From Polytrichum commune (taxonomy: Eukaryota > Streptophyta > Polytrichopsida > Polytrichales > Polytrichaceae), in the NCBI GenBank assembly GCA_950295325.1, contig OX485809.1, positions 9,486,001 to 9,550,000 on the forward strand: DNA of 64,000 nt. Direction: 5' to 3'. The position numbers and the translations under genes were made by a program. The notes under the pieces were generated by a model. The model worked only from the letters and a program-made list of their open reading frames with translations. It did not search any database and had not been told where the DNA came from. Of the stretch, positions 1 through 11,900 are shown one piece after another (positions within the stretch are counted from its first letter, which is position 1; each line of letters starts with the position of its first letter).

Positions 1-1871
1 TGGGAGTTAGATGGTCCCGGATCCGTTGGAGGCGCTTGTCTCCCGTTACTACCATTAGGTGGAACTCCTTGTCTATTTTGTATTGGAATGTAACCGGTTG
101 TAGTTTGCAAGCCCGCCGGTGGATGAAAAGTTTGCCTAGCATTACTATGGTCATAGTATAAGTTAGGTGGCCTAAGTTCATTGGCCGGTACTCCTTGTGG
201 CCTAGCACCTCGCATATTATCCCTTGCTTGTTGTTGTGGATTAGCCACCGGGTAAGGGACATTAATTATTTTGTCCGGTTGGCGACACGTATCCGAGGGA
301 TGACTTCCTCCACAATTGCTACAATTAAACTCTTGACCTTCGGACCAACATTGTCCTTGAGCGTGCCACCTTCCACAAAAGGGATGAAATTCCTTCTTCT
401 CTAAATTTTGGCCACCTTGCCCTCTAGGTTGTGGTCCTCTATTGCTTCCATTTCCATAGTGAGGTGGCGCTTGACCTCGTTGATTTTGTTGAGGTGGGTT
501 ACCGTTTCCTCTTTGGTCACGGTTTTGTCCACTTCTACAAAATTGACGCGTGTGGCCCGGTTGGCCGCATTGGACACACCATAATCCGGAAGAATGCCTA
601 CCCGACTCAACCGGGGGTGGAGGCCCCGGTTGTTGACTCCGGATCATTAATGACATTTGATCCGTGAGGCTTTGCATTTGTTTTATCATAGCCTCTTGGA
701 ATCCTAGTTGGCTAGCACCTAGTCTTCTCTCAACCTCCTCCAAGTGTGGATCCGTTCTAGGGGCCGGTAGTGCCAAAAGAGGTGCCGGTTCCCTAACCGC
801 TAAAGGTCGGGGACCGGTGTCCACAATGGCATATGGAATTTGGTTCTCATACTTAGCGGGTTCTACCGCTACCACCCTAGGGCGTATGGGGATGAATTGT
901 GGGATCAATTCATCCTCCCTTCTCCATAGCCTTTCGTGATCTTTATCCAAGTTTTCAATATCTCTAGCCGCACGCTTGGCATCCGCCAAGGTCAAGGGAT
1001 TCCTTTCTAGAACACCCCTAATAGTTCCGGACTTAAAAAACCCTTGAATGAAAAATTGCTTTAGCGTGTCGTCGTTGAGCATGGTACCCACAAATCTAGT
1101 GCACACTAAATCAAACCTCCTAATGTAAGCCGAAATTTCTTCCTCCCTTCCTTGCTTCAATGACGACAATGCCCTTAATGCGGTACTTTGACCCACTTCC
1201 GGCCTAAATTCGTTAAGAAACTCCCTTTGTAATTGTTCCCATCCCCTAAAATGTCCCTCGGCATGATCCCGATACCATTCATAGGCTTCCCCCTCTAGAG
1301 TGGTAGGAAACCACACTAACCAATAACCCGGGTCGGTTATGAGGGAGCTAGCCAACCGTTCGATATACCGTTCCATGTGCCGAGAGGGGTCCTCATCCTT
1401 GGTCCCATAAAATTTAGGGAGATGAGATGGCATATCCATCGCCGCTAAATTTTGTGGAACCACAATTGGTAGGCCTCTTGGCCTAACCAATGGGTCTATT
1501 GGAGGTATAGGAGGTATGGGCGGAATTGGGGGTATGGGTGGTGGATCCATCCCCCGTTCCTCGGCCATGGTGACCGGTGAACTATTCAACAATCCCCTAT
1601 CAACTTCTACCGGGAATTCTTCTCTAAGTGTGTAATTTTCCGAAGAAGTTTCACCACTCAATTTGGAGGGAGTGATCTCCTCTTCAAGTTGAGCTCCAAG
1701 TTCTAAGGTGTCTAGAATTGACCTAGTCCTAGGTTCGACGTTCAAACAACTCTCTATTCTAACATTATCTTGTTCTAATCTATCACTGATTTTAGAGGAC
1801 CGCCTCTTTCGAGTAGATTTCTCTAGTCCTACTATCAAACTTGGTTTTTGTGAGCGAGTCCTACCTTGCAT
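1..1871 (-). CDS. gag: gag polyprotein, partial (copy A)
   Basis: This encodes the structural capsid/nucleocapsid polyprotein of copy A. The ATG is at 1871-1869 on the minus strand, at the same place as in copy B, and I saw no stop before the window edge (about 623 codons). It contains the proline-rich IPP repeat, the retrotransposon gag (capsid) domain and the CX2CX4HX4C zinc knuckle, as in copy B. One difference from B is at position 567, where the second knuckle cysteine is TGC rather than TGT; the change is synonymous and lies in a CpG context. The protein would act in cytoplasmic particle assembly and RNA packaging. Pol of this copy is not visible, so activity cannot be judged. Confidence 0.88.
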   Translation of the reverse strand, partial: MQGRTRSQKPSLIVGLEKSTRKRRSSKISDRLEQDNVRIESCLNVEPRTRSILDTLELGAQLEEEITPSKLSGETSSENYTLREEFPVEVDRGLLNSSPVTMAEERGMDPPPIPPIPPIPPIPPIDPLVRPRGLPIVVPQNLAAMDMPSHLPKFYGTKDEDPSRHMERYIERLASSLITDPGYWLVWFPTTLEGEAYEWYRDHAEGHFRGWEQLQREFLNEFRPEVGQSTALRALSSLKQGREEEISAYIRRFDLVCTRFVGTMLNDDTLKQFFIQGFFKSGTIRGVLERNPLTLADAKRAARDIENLDKDHERLWRREDELIPQFIPIRPRVVAVEPAKYENQIPYAIVDTGPRPLAVREPAPLLALPAPRTDPHLEEVERRLGASQLGFQEAMIKQMQSLTDQMSLMIRSQQPGPPPPVESGRHSSGLWCVQCGQPGHTRQFCRSGQNRDQRGNGNPPQQNQRGQAPPHYGNGSNRGPQPRGQGGQNLEKKEFHPFCGRWHAQGQCWSEGQEFNCSNCGGSHPSDTCRQPDKIINVPYPVANPQQQARDNMRGARPQGVPANELRPPNLYYDHSNARQTFHPPAGLQTTTGYIPIQNRQGVPPNGSNGRQAPPTDPGPSNS

Positions 1872-2780
1872 TCCATAAGAATCGATCGACCCTCACTTGA
1901 CCACACATAATCCTAGCAATTCCCCTCTTAATATTTTCACTTGTCTTGGTGTGGTTATAATTTTTTTAGGAGGTGAGGAAAAGAACCTGCAAGCCCACTT
2001 AGGTGAAAGAATCCCAATAGGGGATAGGCATGTTCATGTTAATTTTTTGGTTAAGTCGGAGCATCACCTCCGCACCTTCCCGCAAATTAACACTCACCAC
2101 AATACCGATTGTGAGGGGGTGACCTTCCGAGTAGATTATGTTAAAAGTCGAGGCTTCACCCTTCAACTTCTCACACCATCCACAATTCGGGAATTACCCT
2201 CTACAACGGATAACAACAATCACGAGTACAAAAGGCATTCCTTAATTAGTTAATGAGTTCACTTTGAAGAAATAAACATACCTTGAGCAATCGCATCCCC
2301 CTGTGAGTTAGCACTCCCCTCAATCGTGACTCAATGTAACAACACCATAAACTTTGTGAAATATTAATTTAATCTAGAGCATGAAATGACAACTCCCAAA
2401 ACTTTGAGACTCACCCCGAGGTGAGTGTCAAAGTTCAATGTCCTAAGGTGAATTTACCCTCTAATGTTTTAATGAGCTACTCGGTTATAGGTTCCTTTTA
2501 AGTTCTTAGCAAATCCCCAAAAAGGTTGAGGACGTACCTTCGCCGCGCTCCTTCCTCAAAAATGAATTTGCGTAATTGACAATGCAATTCATTCCAAGGA
2601 ATAGTTGAAATACAATGAATTCAAATGTAACCCAAAGAGAGAATACTTACCGAGTTTCGGGTGCTCCTTCCCTTCTCTCAAGTTTGTGTCTCCAATTTTT
2701 CCTAGTTGCCTCCAAGTCTCCTAGTCGCCTCCAAGTCTTGTAACTACCTTCCGCTTCGCTCCCGGCGGACGCACCAATTA
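1872..2780 (-). other. gypsy copy A untranslated leader
   Basis: This is the 909-bp stretch between LTR and gag start, collinear with 47731-48639 of copy B. Most of it matches, but four substitutions cluster at about 2482-2506, a denser divergence than in gag. An open frame on the opposite strand (1897-2253) is present in both copies simply because the copies are nearly identical. It shows no known domain and I do not call it a gene. Confidence 0.8.
2761..2776 (-). other. primer-binding site candidate, copy A
   Basis: On the minus strand this reads TGGTGCGTCCGCCGGG, four bases inside the LTR end. A PBS starts with TGG because it pairs with the CCA end of a tRNA. The sequence is not an exact match to the plant tRNA-Asp, -Met, -Lys or -Phe 3' ends I can recall, so the primer tRNA is unassigned. 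Confidence 0.65.
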
Positions 2781-3138
2781 TGTGAGGCCAAACCCCCCAC
2801 CCTTAAGCGTCCGTAGTCCGAGTAGTGGGTTTGGGCTCACATTCCTCCGCGGTATTGGATTTGGACTTAGATGAGTCCATAGTGCAAGGTTCACCCTTCA
2901 AGTGGTCTTGGATTTAACTTTGGTCTTTGCTTCCTTTGTCTTGCCATCGCGAGAGTGCTCCACATTCTCCATTAAGTTGTGCACGTGGTTTATTTTTTAA
3001 GAGAGGATGCAAGTGTTAAAAAAAACACTATTCTCTATAGTCAATCTCAAATACATTTACTTGTGAAAGCCACACATAACACTAACTAGCATAATGTAAC
3101 TAACTACTTGTCTATGAGCTAATTAGGTAGGCTATCTA

Positions 3139-3290
3139 CTAAGCTCCTTCATGAACCCATCTCTTTACTTTCTAATTACATAAACCTAGCTCCTTCATAA
3201 ACCCAGCTCCTTCATAAACCCAGCTTCTTAGCTTCTAACTAAACAAACCCAGCTCCTTCATAAACCCAACTCCTTCATAAACCCACAACT
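3139..3290. repeat. 17-bp short tandem repeat inside LTR A
   Basis: About five copies of a cagctccttcataaacc-like unit are present, partly interrupted. It lies within the block specific to LTR A, where the B LTR has a different 38-bp array instead. Confidence 0.75.
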
Positions 3291-3790
3291 TTGTAGTTGT
3301 AATCCCCAACTACCTCACTAATTATTCAAGCCCTTAACTAATCTTCCTACCTAATTTCCCTAATTCTACTAACAACCCCTTTCTAATCACACAATTCTTC
3401 TCTAATCCTAAAATCCTAAAATCCTAGAGAGGAGAGGGGGAGAGAGAATTTCCTAACTTCACTAAGACTAACTAATCCACACAAGTATATTTTTGCACTC
3501 ATCACAACATCAAGTGCTCAACTCTTAAACATGGAACTTGCAACCACGTGTATTCAAAACATGAACTTTAAGTACCACAAATTGGAATCATGAATTAACT
3601 TTAAAATCCTTCACGTCAACACTAATTCTACCAAGAGGTCAAGCCCTCTTCAAGGCTAACAAGCCTTGGCTCTCAAACTAAAAACTAAGCACACACATGT
3701 GCTCCAATATGGCTTCCCACACCCACACTTATAACTCGTGGGGTGCCTTGGAGCACAAAGGAAAGAGAGGATGAGTGAGGGAAGAATGAG

Positions 3791-3800
3791 GGATTATATA
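3791..3800 (-). promoter_or_regulatory. TATA box of LTR A
   Basis: The minus strand reads TATATAATCC. The same motif is present at 46081-46090 in the 5' LTR of copy B, in the U3 part shared by both LTR types. It follows an inverted repeat (cttgaggg / ccctcaag). Transcription would start about 30 bp downstream. Confidence 0.6.
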
Positions 3801-4467
3801 GTAAGCTTGAGGGGGTGAGCACCCTCAAGGCTCACGATAAGCCCTTGAGATTTCCTCCTACTTAGTAGGCGCCAATCCTATCTTCTAAGTCTTCCTCCCT
3901 CAAATGATCAACAAGGATCCTAATTCGAACATTTAACTAGCCTTGGCTTTCTACCTACCACACTTTACCAAACTTGGGATGCTTCAACCCAAACTTAGCC
4001 TCCTTCGCTTTCCGCCGCCATAACTTTCTCCCCTTACTTTCCCAAATCGTCGCTCACCACTTAATTCAAACCACGATGCTTAACTCGTGATTTGATTGGT
4101 GCTTTGAGAATTTGCTTATCCTCCACCTTGCATTCTTCCTTGGGCCTTCCCCATTAAGTGGCCATGATGAGGTGGTCCACTTGTGCGCTCCATGTGATCC
4201 TCCATTCATCCCAATTCGAATGCACTTGCCTCTTGAGTCACTTTGGTTGTCTCCATCCATTTGTACTAGCCTACTCACTAACTACTCAAATCCTTCCGAA
4301 GGTAAAAACACAATAACAACTCACATCCTAGCCTCTTACAACATGGTACTTCTAAGACTAACATTTCACTCTTTTTATATTTTTGTGAAGTAACATGCTA
4401 CTTCAAAGTGCATCAACTAACGTTTCAAGGGTCTAAGACTAAATGTGGGCACCCTTTTGGGCTCACA

Positions 4468-4958
4468 ATACCTTAAATGGAACTGCATCAAATTCTCCAC
4501 ATTTTCTTTCTTCACAGGTTACGATATTGCTATAGAATAAACACAGTTAGCTTATACACTTAGTGTATTTTTTCACAAGTTCTCATGCTTTCTTCATAGG
4601 TTGTGTATATGTTATTGTTATAAACGTTACTGGCCTTGTTATTGCATCACTTTTTGAAGCATGCTTGTATTGTCTAGACTTGCTTGCTCTCTTGCATATT
4701 GCCTCATACAGTATTGACATAATTGAACATCATGTCTAGTGTAGATTAGGGCTTTGGTTGTGAGCAATTCATTTTTCTACTATAATTGTTTCTTGATTGG
4801 AAGCAATTGGAAAAAATTCACTCTGCATTATTTTGTGTTGATTCAGGCTAGCACTGGTGTTGGTGACGAGATACAATTCATTTTTTGTTTGGTTAGGATT
4901 ATAGTTTTTTTTTTTTTTTTTTTTTCCTGTACTAGTTTATTTTAATAGCTATGCTTAG

Positions 4959-5025
<67 letters not shown>

Positions 5026-5399
5026 AATATAATTACATAGATGATAAACTTCATTCACAAATTGTACATTCTATTTTTAATAAGGGTTTATCTTATGTTG
5101 ACACAAGTGAATGTTACGGTTATTCTTACAAAACTATTGGGAGCATAGCCATAGCTTTTGAAGAAAATAGTCAATTAGTGCCCAAACATACAAGCGGCAT
5201 TTGCTATCCAATATTACAACTTAAGCACATTCAATGGTTTGTAGAGAGGCTTGATGTAGATCTAGACATCAACACAATTCTCTCTATCGTCAACTAAATG
5301 AAGTTCTTCAATTCCCATATCATGTATCCATCAGTTGTGTTTCAAAAGCCATTCAAAGTCAAGTTGGATTTAACCTCAAGTTGATGTGCTATGAACTGG
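4468..5399. other. intergenic sequence with simple repeats
   Basis: This is flanking DNA into which copy A inserted. Apart from the simple-repeat tract at 4905-5024 I see no gene or element here. A possible lead-in to the transposase remnant begins near 5240. Confidence 0.5.
4905..5024. repeat. T(21) tract and compound (CA)n(TA)n microsatellite
   Basis: There are 21 consecutive T at 4905-4925, then about 24 CA dinucleotides at 4960-5007, continuing directly into about nine AT dinucleotides to 5024. The T run could be the poly(A) tail of an old minus-strand retroposon, but I recognise no body sequence for it. Confidence 0.95.
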
Positions 5400-6570
5400 A
5401 TAATTAAAACAATGAAGAATGTCTTAGAGAGCGTATAGAGTGGTGTCAAAACCTTTTAAAGCTTGATGGAAGTATGACTAATGTTGTATATGTGGATGAG
5501 ATTGGTTCCAATGTACATGTGACACGTCAATTTGGAAGGGTTTGTTGAGGATAAAGATGCCAACGAATTCATTCAACTCAAAGGGGTCAAAATTTATCTT
5601 TGGTGGTTGTAGTTGGTCGTGAAGGAGTCATTGCACACAATGTCACACTTGGTGCTTACAATACAAACTAGTTCTTAGAATTCATTTAGCCGATTGTCAT
5701 TCCTAGCTTCGATAGACAAAGGTTCATCCTCATGAACAATTTCATATTGCTCAGATTTCATGAAATACAACAAGCTTTTGAAGATGGGTGCAAGCATTGT
5801 AAAGTGGACCAAAATAGTGATGCGGTATATTGAAACCATAATATTTTTGGTCAAAGACCTAAAAGTAGTAGTGAAGTGTTCTTTAAATTGGATTTTTTCA
5901 TGATGACCTCTATTGTTGTGTAAAATACTAAAATGAATAATATCGAGTTTAGATCTTTAAAACTTGTCATTAAAATTGATGCTCAAAAGCAAATGATTGA
6001 ATCCGGTTTTGGACATAGATTTCATGACCTTAAATATATAATAGTTGGAATTTCTTTTCATACTCCTTGAATTTATTATCCACTTGAGGGCATCATCAAA
6101 TTTATTGGTAGATTACCATCAATTCAATGTAAATTTATCATATTATAAACAAATTATAGACAGTTGCTTGTTCAATATCACCTACTTGCACACTACTTGC
6201 ACTATCTTCTAAAATATGTGGACTTTTCTTGAAATTGTCTTGTCATCATAAATTTCTTGGTTTTATGGATCAATATTCATCTTTTTTTTAATGTCTATGA
6301 TTTTTTTCTTCACAAAATTATACTTTTTGATTATTTATATTTAGTTTTAAATTATTTCTACTTAATATTAGGCAGAGATCAAGAGTTGTCTACTTTACCA
6401 TGCTTGCATCAAAAGCTATGTCTAATGGAATGATCTCCAAAATCATCAAACATTGTTAGGTCGCAATAATGATGATGTACAAGCAATCATTGTAGACATG
6501 GTCCAAGGTTGGAAAAGAGAGATCAATCAAATTTTTGCTAGAGCTAGTCATAGGGAGCGATTAGGTTAAT
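5400..6570 (+). pseudogene. Tc1/mariner (IS630-like) transposase remnant
   Basis: Translating pieces of the plus strand gives a broken DDE-type cut-and-paste transposase. Near 5429-5550 the text ends in VVYVDEIGSNVHVTRQFGR, typical of the first catalytic Asp block (YxDExgfn). Near 5580-5790 another frame gives RGQNLSLVVVVGREGV, then AHNVTLGAYNTN and FILMNN. The family normally has an Asp at the last site (the MDNA block); here it reads Asn. At about 6373-6565 a third frame gives a C-terminal-like WKREINQIFARASH. Several in-frame stops (including TGA near 5545 and TAG near 5670 and 5690) and frame changes make it dead. Terminal inverted repeats were not found. The superfamily is fairly sure, the subfamily is not. 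Confidence 0.7.
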
Positions 6571-6832
6571 CTTTTACATGAAGTGACGTTCTTTGTGAAA
6601 TAAAGTTATATAATTCATGAAATTGTTGTTGTGAAGTTTTTGAATATGGGTACCAATTCATGAAATTGGTGAAAGTTCAAGTTAAATTGGTTGTTTAAAT
6701 AATGAACTTGGTTCATAATTCCAATGAAACTGATAGAACCTATTGCCAAATTGGTTTGAAAAGTAATGAAATTGAGCTTTCACTTCCGTGAATTCATCTT
6801 ACCAGAAAAGTAAATGGGTTATTCACCTTTGC

Positions 6833-6905
6833 AAGAATGAAAACACACCCACCATCCTCATTAATTTGTATGACACCGAGTGCTATCCACTGAACTATGA
6901 CACGG
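6833..6905 (-). repeat. possible tRNA-derived SINE head
   Basis: The minus strand at 6897-6881 reads TAGTTCAGTGGATAGCA, very close to a tRNA D-arm and pol III A box. About 35 bp downstream lies a poor B-box-like stretch (GGTGTGTTTTCATTC). The anticodon arm is not canonical, so this is not a functional tRNA gene. It could be a decayed SINE or tRNA relic. Confidence 0.35.
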
Positions 6906-9900
6906 TGGATTTTTGTGACAAAGGGGGTAAATTAGGAGACCGCATGTGGTTGTGAGGTGCCAACCAACTTGTATTGTGGGTATCCTACAATGATAAGCCA
7001 ATATGGAAATATTTTATATTACCCATGACCACTTTAGAGACATGGCACAACCAATATTGGTGTCAAACTTGGTAGTCATTGGCAATTGACTCATGTAGAA
7101 TTTGCTCATGATGTTGTCCACTTACACAACATTGCAAGATAAAAAAAGTTCCCCCTATATCACTAGATTGGTAACCCAAGAATCTTTGATTTCGGAACCT
7201 CGTTTAACACCTTCCTCAACTCCAATTTCAACGATTTCAAATTCTTTGATTTTGATTCACAATTACTAACGTGCTCGAGTTTATAATGCTCGAATCCATC
7301 GGCTGGATGATTCCACAAAGCTAGAGGTGTCCACATTAGCCTTTGTACCTTACATGGTGAGTGCATTGATCATTCAAATTATTTTATTCAAATGTTCAAG
7401 ATGTCAAATAGAGAAGTAAATATCTATATATGTTATAGAGATGTGGCTAACATTAGGCTAGCATCTCATGGTCATATCTAGTTGTATTGTGGTTCTCTTA
7501 TAATCTCAAACCCCAAACCTTTCTTACTCCATTGTATAATATTCATAAGAACATTATTCAGTGAAAGTGCTGGCAATATTCATCTTGGTGTTATTTGTTG
7601 ACGAGGATGTGTTTGCATTTTTTTTTTACTCTACAAGCACTTTAGAGCACACACTACTTTCCTTGACATGTATTGGAAATGAGCATGTATATAATTTAGT
7701 ACCACTTAGTAAAAATTTCAAACTTGGCAAAATAATGCACGTTTCAAGAATTAGTACCACACATACTAATTAGAATAATTTGTATAGATTGAACCTATGT
7801 CATCCCAATCTATTGCACCCTCACATATGAAATATAATCTTTCAATGTGGTCTTCCCTGGTCCAAGCCGGCCCTCTTGCCGACCACCTTCTTGTTTCCGT
7901 TCACTCTTCTAGTTTGATCACATGTCATCTTGGCATGTTGCAACCATACATATGAATTAATGTCTTGGGCCATTTATCCACCATCCGCCCAACAATTCAT
8001 CATCAATGGTTGGCTTGTTTTTGAAAGAAAGTCGATGGCCTCATCACCCATGCCCCTCGCCATTCAACCTTTTCAAACTTCATATTGTCATGATAGCTTT
8101 GGCTTGGGTTATTGCAATTGTACATATGACTTACAAATTTGAGGTCTCAAGACTAATATGTTGTGTGGGTATTTCAATAAATTTATGAAGTGACCTTGCC
8201 CGGGGTGGCAACTATTGCAAAATAATTTGTAACAAATTATCCGTTCATATTATCCTTGCACATTCATACCAAGGAATAATTTTACGGAACTTAGAATGGG
8301 GTGATGTAGTGCACATTGAGACCGTCCATAATAAATAATAAATTTTTTGATTTGAAGATGTCTATGTGTTATAATACATCAATAATTTGAAAATAATATG
8401 GACTTTCTCTTGGATAGGGGGGCTCATTCATAATTTGGTCTCCATCATACCTAATTATAATTTAGATAATCTACAAAAATTGAAGATAGTCTAGATTATT
8501 TTGGTTTTTAAGCCCTAACCCTAACTCTCTTCCAACTTCTCTTGGTGACTTCTCTCCTGCTTCTCTTTTGAAACTCTTGAATCCAAATAATTTGAAACAT
8601 AATCTAGATTATATGTACGATTATGTGTACATCATATAGATTATATGTATAATTATGTGTACATAATCTATGCCTTTGTGAAATTTTTGGACAAGCCGCC
8701 TGTAATTATTTGTTTGAGTTGCCATCCCGGGGACCTTTGTTTCACTTGACAATAACTCTTTGGGTTTTGCCTCAATATGTCAAACATTTCAGTCCGTGAT
8801 ACATAGCATGATGTGCGATCCGCTTATGTTCAGGTCATATTTAGTATAAAGTATATATTTATGGCCCATGATTCTAATTGTATGCCACATGTCATCATGC
8901 AATTGCTCAAATTTCTCCATAATGAATCTAGGTAGAGAAGTGACTGATCAAACCTAAACAAATGGTTTGAAATAATAAATGTTTAATGTGAAAAGTAAAA
9001 TAATTCATCAAGCATTACAAAATGAAAATTATAAATGAATATTGAACAACTTTAAAATAAACTTCATTTGAAGTAGAGACCCAACCAACTCCTACCCTTA
9101 CCCTAGCCCCATCCCCTAGAATGAACTTGTTTTAACATAAAAACATTTAGCTCATGGAATACCTCCTTGCATTTTTCATGCTCCCAAGGGATGGGTTTAC
9201 ATAGACACCACAAAGTTCTAGGAAAATTGCAATACTTACAAAATTTGCAAATACTTCCCAACTTTATATAACATAAGTGAATATAAAACAGACAACGATG
9301 TCAAGAGTAGACAAAATCTTCCAACATGTAGCATGTCCCTCCATTTTGTACCACAATATTGATCCCATATCGGGAATTATTGAGGGAAAATGTCCATTTT
9401 AAGCTTAAGAATGTGGACCTTATATGATTTTTTTTTAATGTGGCACTTGTATGTAAGTGGTATATGACAAGAATTGTGGTTAAAAACAAGAACTCAAAGG
9501 ACATGTGTTTCAATGATAATAAAGTATGTTCTCAATTCAATTAATCATTATAGGCTAAATTGTTGATGCAATTGAGAAGGCCTATTGGATCACTAAAACC
9601 AAAAAACCAAAAAACCAAAAAACCATTATAAACTCGCATCTCATCTCCTTTTCCCAAAACTTGAAATGACGATTCGTGTGACCTTATAAGACTATTTCCA
9701 ATATGATTGAACATCCAAAATAGTTTATATAGTTGAAAGTGCACACAATAGGATTAGACTTTATATATACATGTTAAACAAACTGAACCTCGATCTTGGA
9801 TATATATACGATCCCCATGTTAGGATGCCAATACGTTTGATTAATGTTTGGTGAGTAATTACTCACACTCTTCTCATGCAAATGTTGCCAAAATGACTTC

Positions 9901-10059
9901 ACTATAAGGTGGGCCTACCTAGGTTCAAGCTGCATTTTTGTCACTTTCTACGAATGATTTTTATTTTAAAACAAATCGGTGCAAATGATGTTTATTAAAG
10001 AAGGTAACCATGGAAGAAACAACAAGAGCCATGGCCCTTCCAAAGTCAAGTCTGAAAGC
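6906..10059. other. AT-rich intergenic region, no gene recognised
   Basis: Only short open frames occur, none with a recognisable domain. It includes a two-copy 32-bp repeat at 8605-8668, a short (accaaaaa)n run at about 9596-9624 and two adjacent CCCTAA units near 8514 that are too few to call telomeric. Confidence 0.5.
8605..8668. repeat. two copies of a 32-bp AT-rich repeat
   Basis: The motif tagattatatgta plus attatgtgtacat occurs at 8605 and again at 8637 with two substitutions in the core. Each copy is partly self-complementary (tagatta / taatcta-like). Confidence 0.7.
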
Positions 10060-11189
10060 AGTCAATAGAACATCCCTATAGCATGGTTCTGACTAATGTT
10101 AGTAATCTCTAGCTCTTTCCTAACACAAATCGCCTCCCCCCCCCCCAACCCCCCATGTGAAGTCAAATGAGTAAAAAACATCAAGCCTAGCGATCTCATG
10201 AGCTTTTTTATGTGCTTTGAGCAAGTTGCACCATTTGATCTAGCCATAGTCTTGTAGGTAGGTTCACAAACATTGGTAAAATTGATTCATATTTCATGGC
10301 AAAATACCAACCGGTTTTGTTCTTTCCAAGAAACCTAGCGAAAGAAACTACAATTAAATGCACAAATGTTTTTGAACTTCTTGAATTTCTTGAACAGTCC
10401 AAGGACTAAATTTTGATTGATCAATAATAAATTTGTACATAATGTTGGTTATCCATTGCCAAGCTTGTAAGGTGGGTGGGCAGGAAGAAGTGGTGGAATC
10501 ACATGTTGTTGACGACATTCACATGATGTGTCGATAGTTGTTGAAACCCAAATTTTCCAAACAACAACAACAACACAATGCAAAAATGACCATTTACAAG
10601 TAGTTTCTCAATGAAATTTGGATTTGTGTCACACCTAATTTCACAAGGGTAAGAAGTTAGTAGACGAATTGCCTTTCCATTTTGCCAAGATTGGTTTGCT
10701 CAACTGTTTCATACTAGCATGAAGTGCCCCCCCAAACTTTATAGGAATAGTGCAGAATCCTTGAGTTGTCACACCACCGGCACTCAACTGGATCAAAGGA
10801 CAAGTTGCAGAGTCTAGTAAAGAACAATTATGTCCTGATTATTTGCAGCCCTCGGAGTAGAGAATCAACCCACAAGCCAACCTGTAAAGGTAGAAGTACC
10901 TTCTTCTATAGGGAGCTCACCTTTGAACTGCATCAGATATTGGGTGGTAGCACCAGCTGTGTATTTAGCAATTGCCTTAAACTAAACAAGGTCAAGTTGG
11001 TAGAGACCAATCTTGGGTGTAGATGGCCTCTTGAAACGAAGAACCGAAGTAGAGTCCATGTCAATTTCATTGATATAGAAACCAATCCATTCCACTATAA
11101 AGGTTTTTTCTTGGGGGCTCCTAGTGTTTTAGCACCCATTACTTAAACTATTGGATCAATCTCTCCCATATGATTTGTTTTACATCAGT
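10060..11189. other. intergenic region with C tract, no gene recognised
   Basis: It contains 11 consecutive C at 10136-10146. Open frames of 60-126 codons occur on both strands (for example plus strand 10766-11146), but none shows a domain I recognise. If the LINE fragment at 11190-11900 extends downstream, its 3' part would lie here on the minus strand. Confidence 0.4.
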
Positions 11190-11900
11190 AAATTCAAATT
11201 TGCCTTGTGCAACTCATTATGTCATAAACCAAGCTTACTCTTTATTCTAGATGTCATGTACCATGCTTAAACCTTTATTCATGCAAGTTCCAACCATGTT
11301 AAGGAGGTTCCAATTCATTACCAAAGATACCATTGTGCCACCAAATGTTAGAATTAAGAAATTGTTCCACCTCTTGAGGATGTTGATGAAGGTAAGGTAG
11401 CATGCAATGCCACGCCTCTATGGTTTGTCTCCAAAATTGGGATTTATTCTTAATGAGAAAGTCATGTACATAGCTTCACAACAAATTGGTTGCCACTTGT
11501 AGTGGTATGAGTGTTGGATTGCACTCATGTGGTGTCTAAGCATGAGTTGTAGATTAGGGTTACCCTAGAGGATGATGGTCATGATCCACTTACTTGAGAG
11601 TGTAGTCACTGTATTTTCTGGTTTTGTAATGCTAAGCCCCCCAAATTTCTTTTGGAGTATGCAAGCAATGGTATAGTATTAAAAGCATTTAGGTTATGAG
11701 GGAAGAAGAACACCCTTGACACCTCTTAGTTTTGTCCAAGCTTCTCTTAAGGTTGTTTGGGCCGTTACTTGAATATATATGAGTGCATGTTGAATAAAAG
11801 GGAAATCTAGTTGTGAATGTTGAGCTTGTAGTAATGTGGCACAAAGCTAGGTTGCGAATGGAATCTTGAGTAGTAGAGAGGGGTGGCATGCCCTAAGTGA
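11190..11900 (-). pseudogene. LINE (non-LTR retrotransposon) ORF2 C-terminal remnant
   Basis: Minus-strand translation in shifting frames gives stretches that resemble the region after the RT domain of plant LINEs. Near 11640-11580 there are SKRNLGGLALQNQKIQ and, one frame over, LSITKPENTVTTLSSKWIM, like the GGLG..xxALxxKW block. Further downstream come LLRHHM-like and FGDKP..RGIACYLTF-like pieces down to about 11200. There are many stops and frame changes, and neither the RT catalytic motif nor the poly(A) end was seen. The call rests on pattern memory and could be wrong. Confidence 0.4.

Larger units (their letters stand above)
1..4467 (-). mobile_element. Ty3/gypsy LTR retrotransposon copy A, 5' half
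   Basis: Reading on the minus strand from 4467 downward, the order is LTR (4467-2781), primer-binding-site candidate, untranslated leader and gag, which runs off the window edge at base 1. Position p in this copy matches position 50511-p of the complete element B without indels over bases 1-2780. Gag is almost identical to that of B, so the two copies are recent relatives. The middle of the LTR is unrelated to that of B. The 3' LTR and pol lie outside the window, so the target duplication and integrity cannot be tested. Confidence 0.93.
2781..4467 (-). repeat. 5' LTR of gypsy copy A (1687 bp, variant)
   Basis: The plus strand begins TGTGAGGCC and ends GGGCTCACA, the same termini as the LTRs of copy B. 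The outer part (about 3626-4467, U3) and the inner end (2781-2919, end of U5) align with B. About 2920-3625 is unrelated to the roughly 1.33-kb block found at that place in B. Near 4287 copy A lacks 34 bp present in B, with a short direct repeat (actcaa) at the edges, as expected for slippage deletion. Confidence 0.9.

Noticed and set aside
8510-8525. CCCTAACCCTAA resembling interstitial telomere repeat
   Set aside because: Only two units, expected by chance in a large AT-rich genome.
10766-11146. 126-codon plus-strand open frame
   Set aside because: No domain and no sensible composition. The region may be the antisense of LINE sequence.
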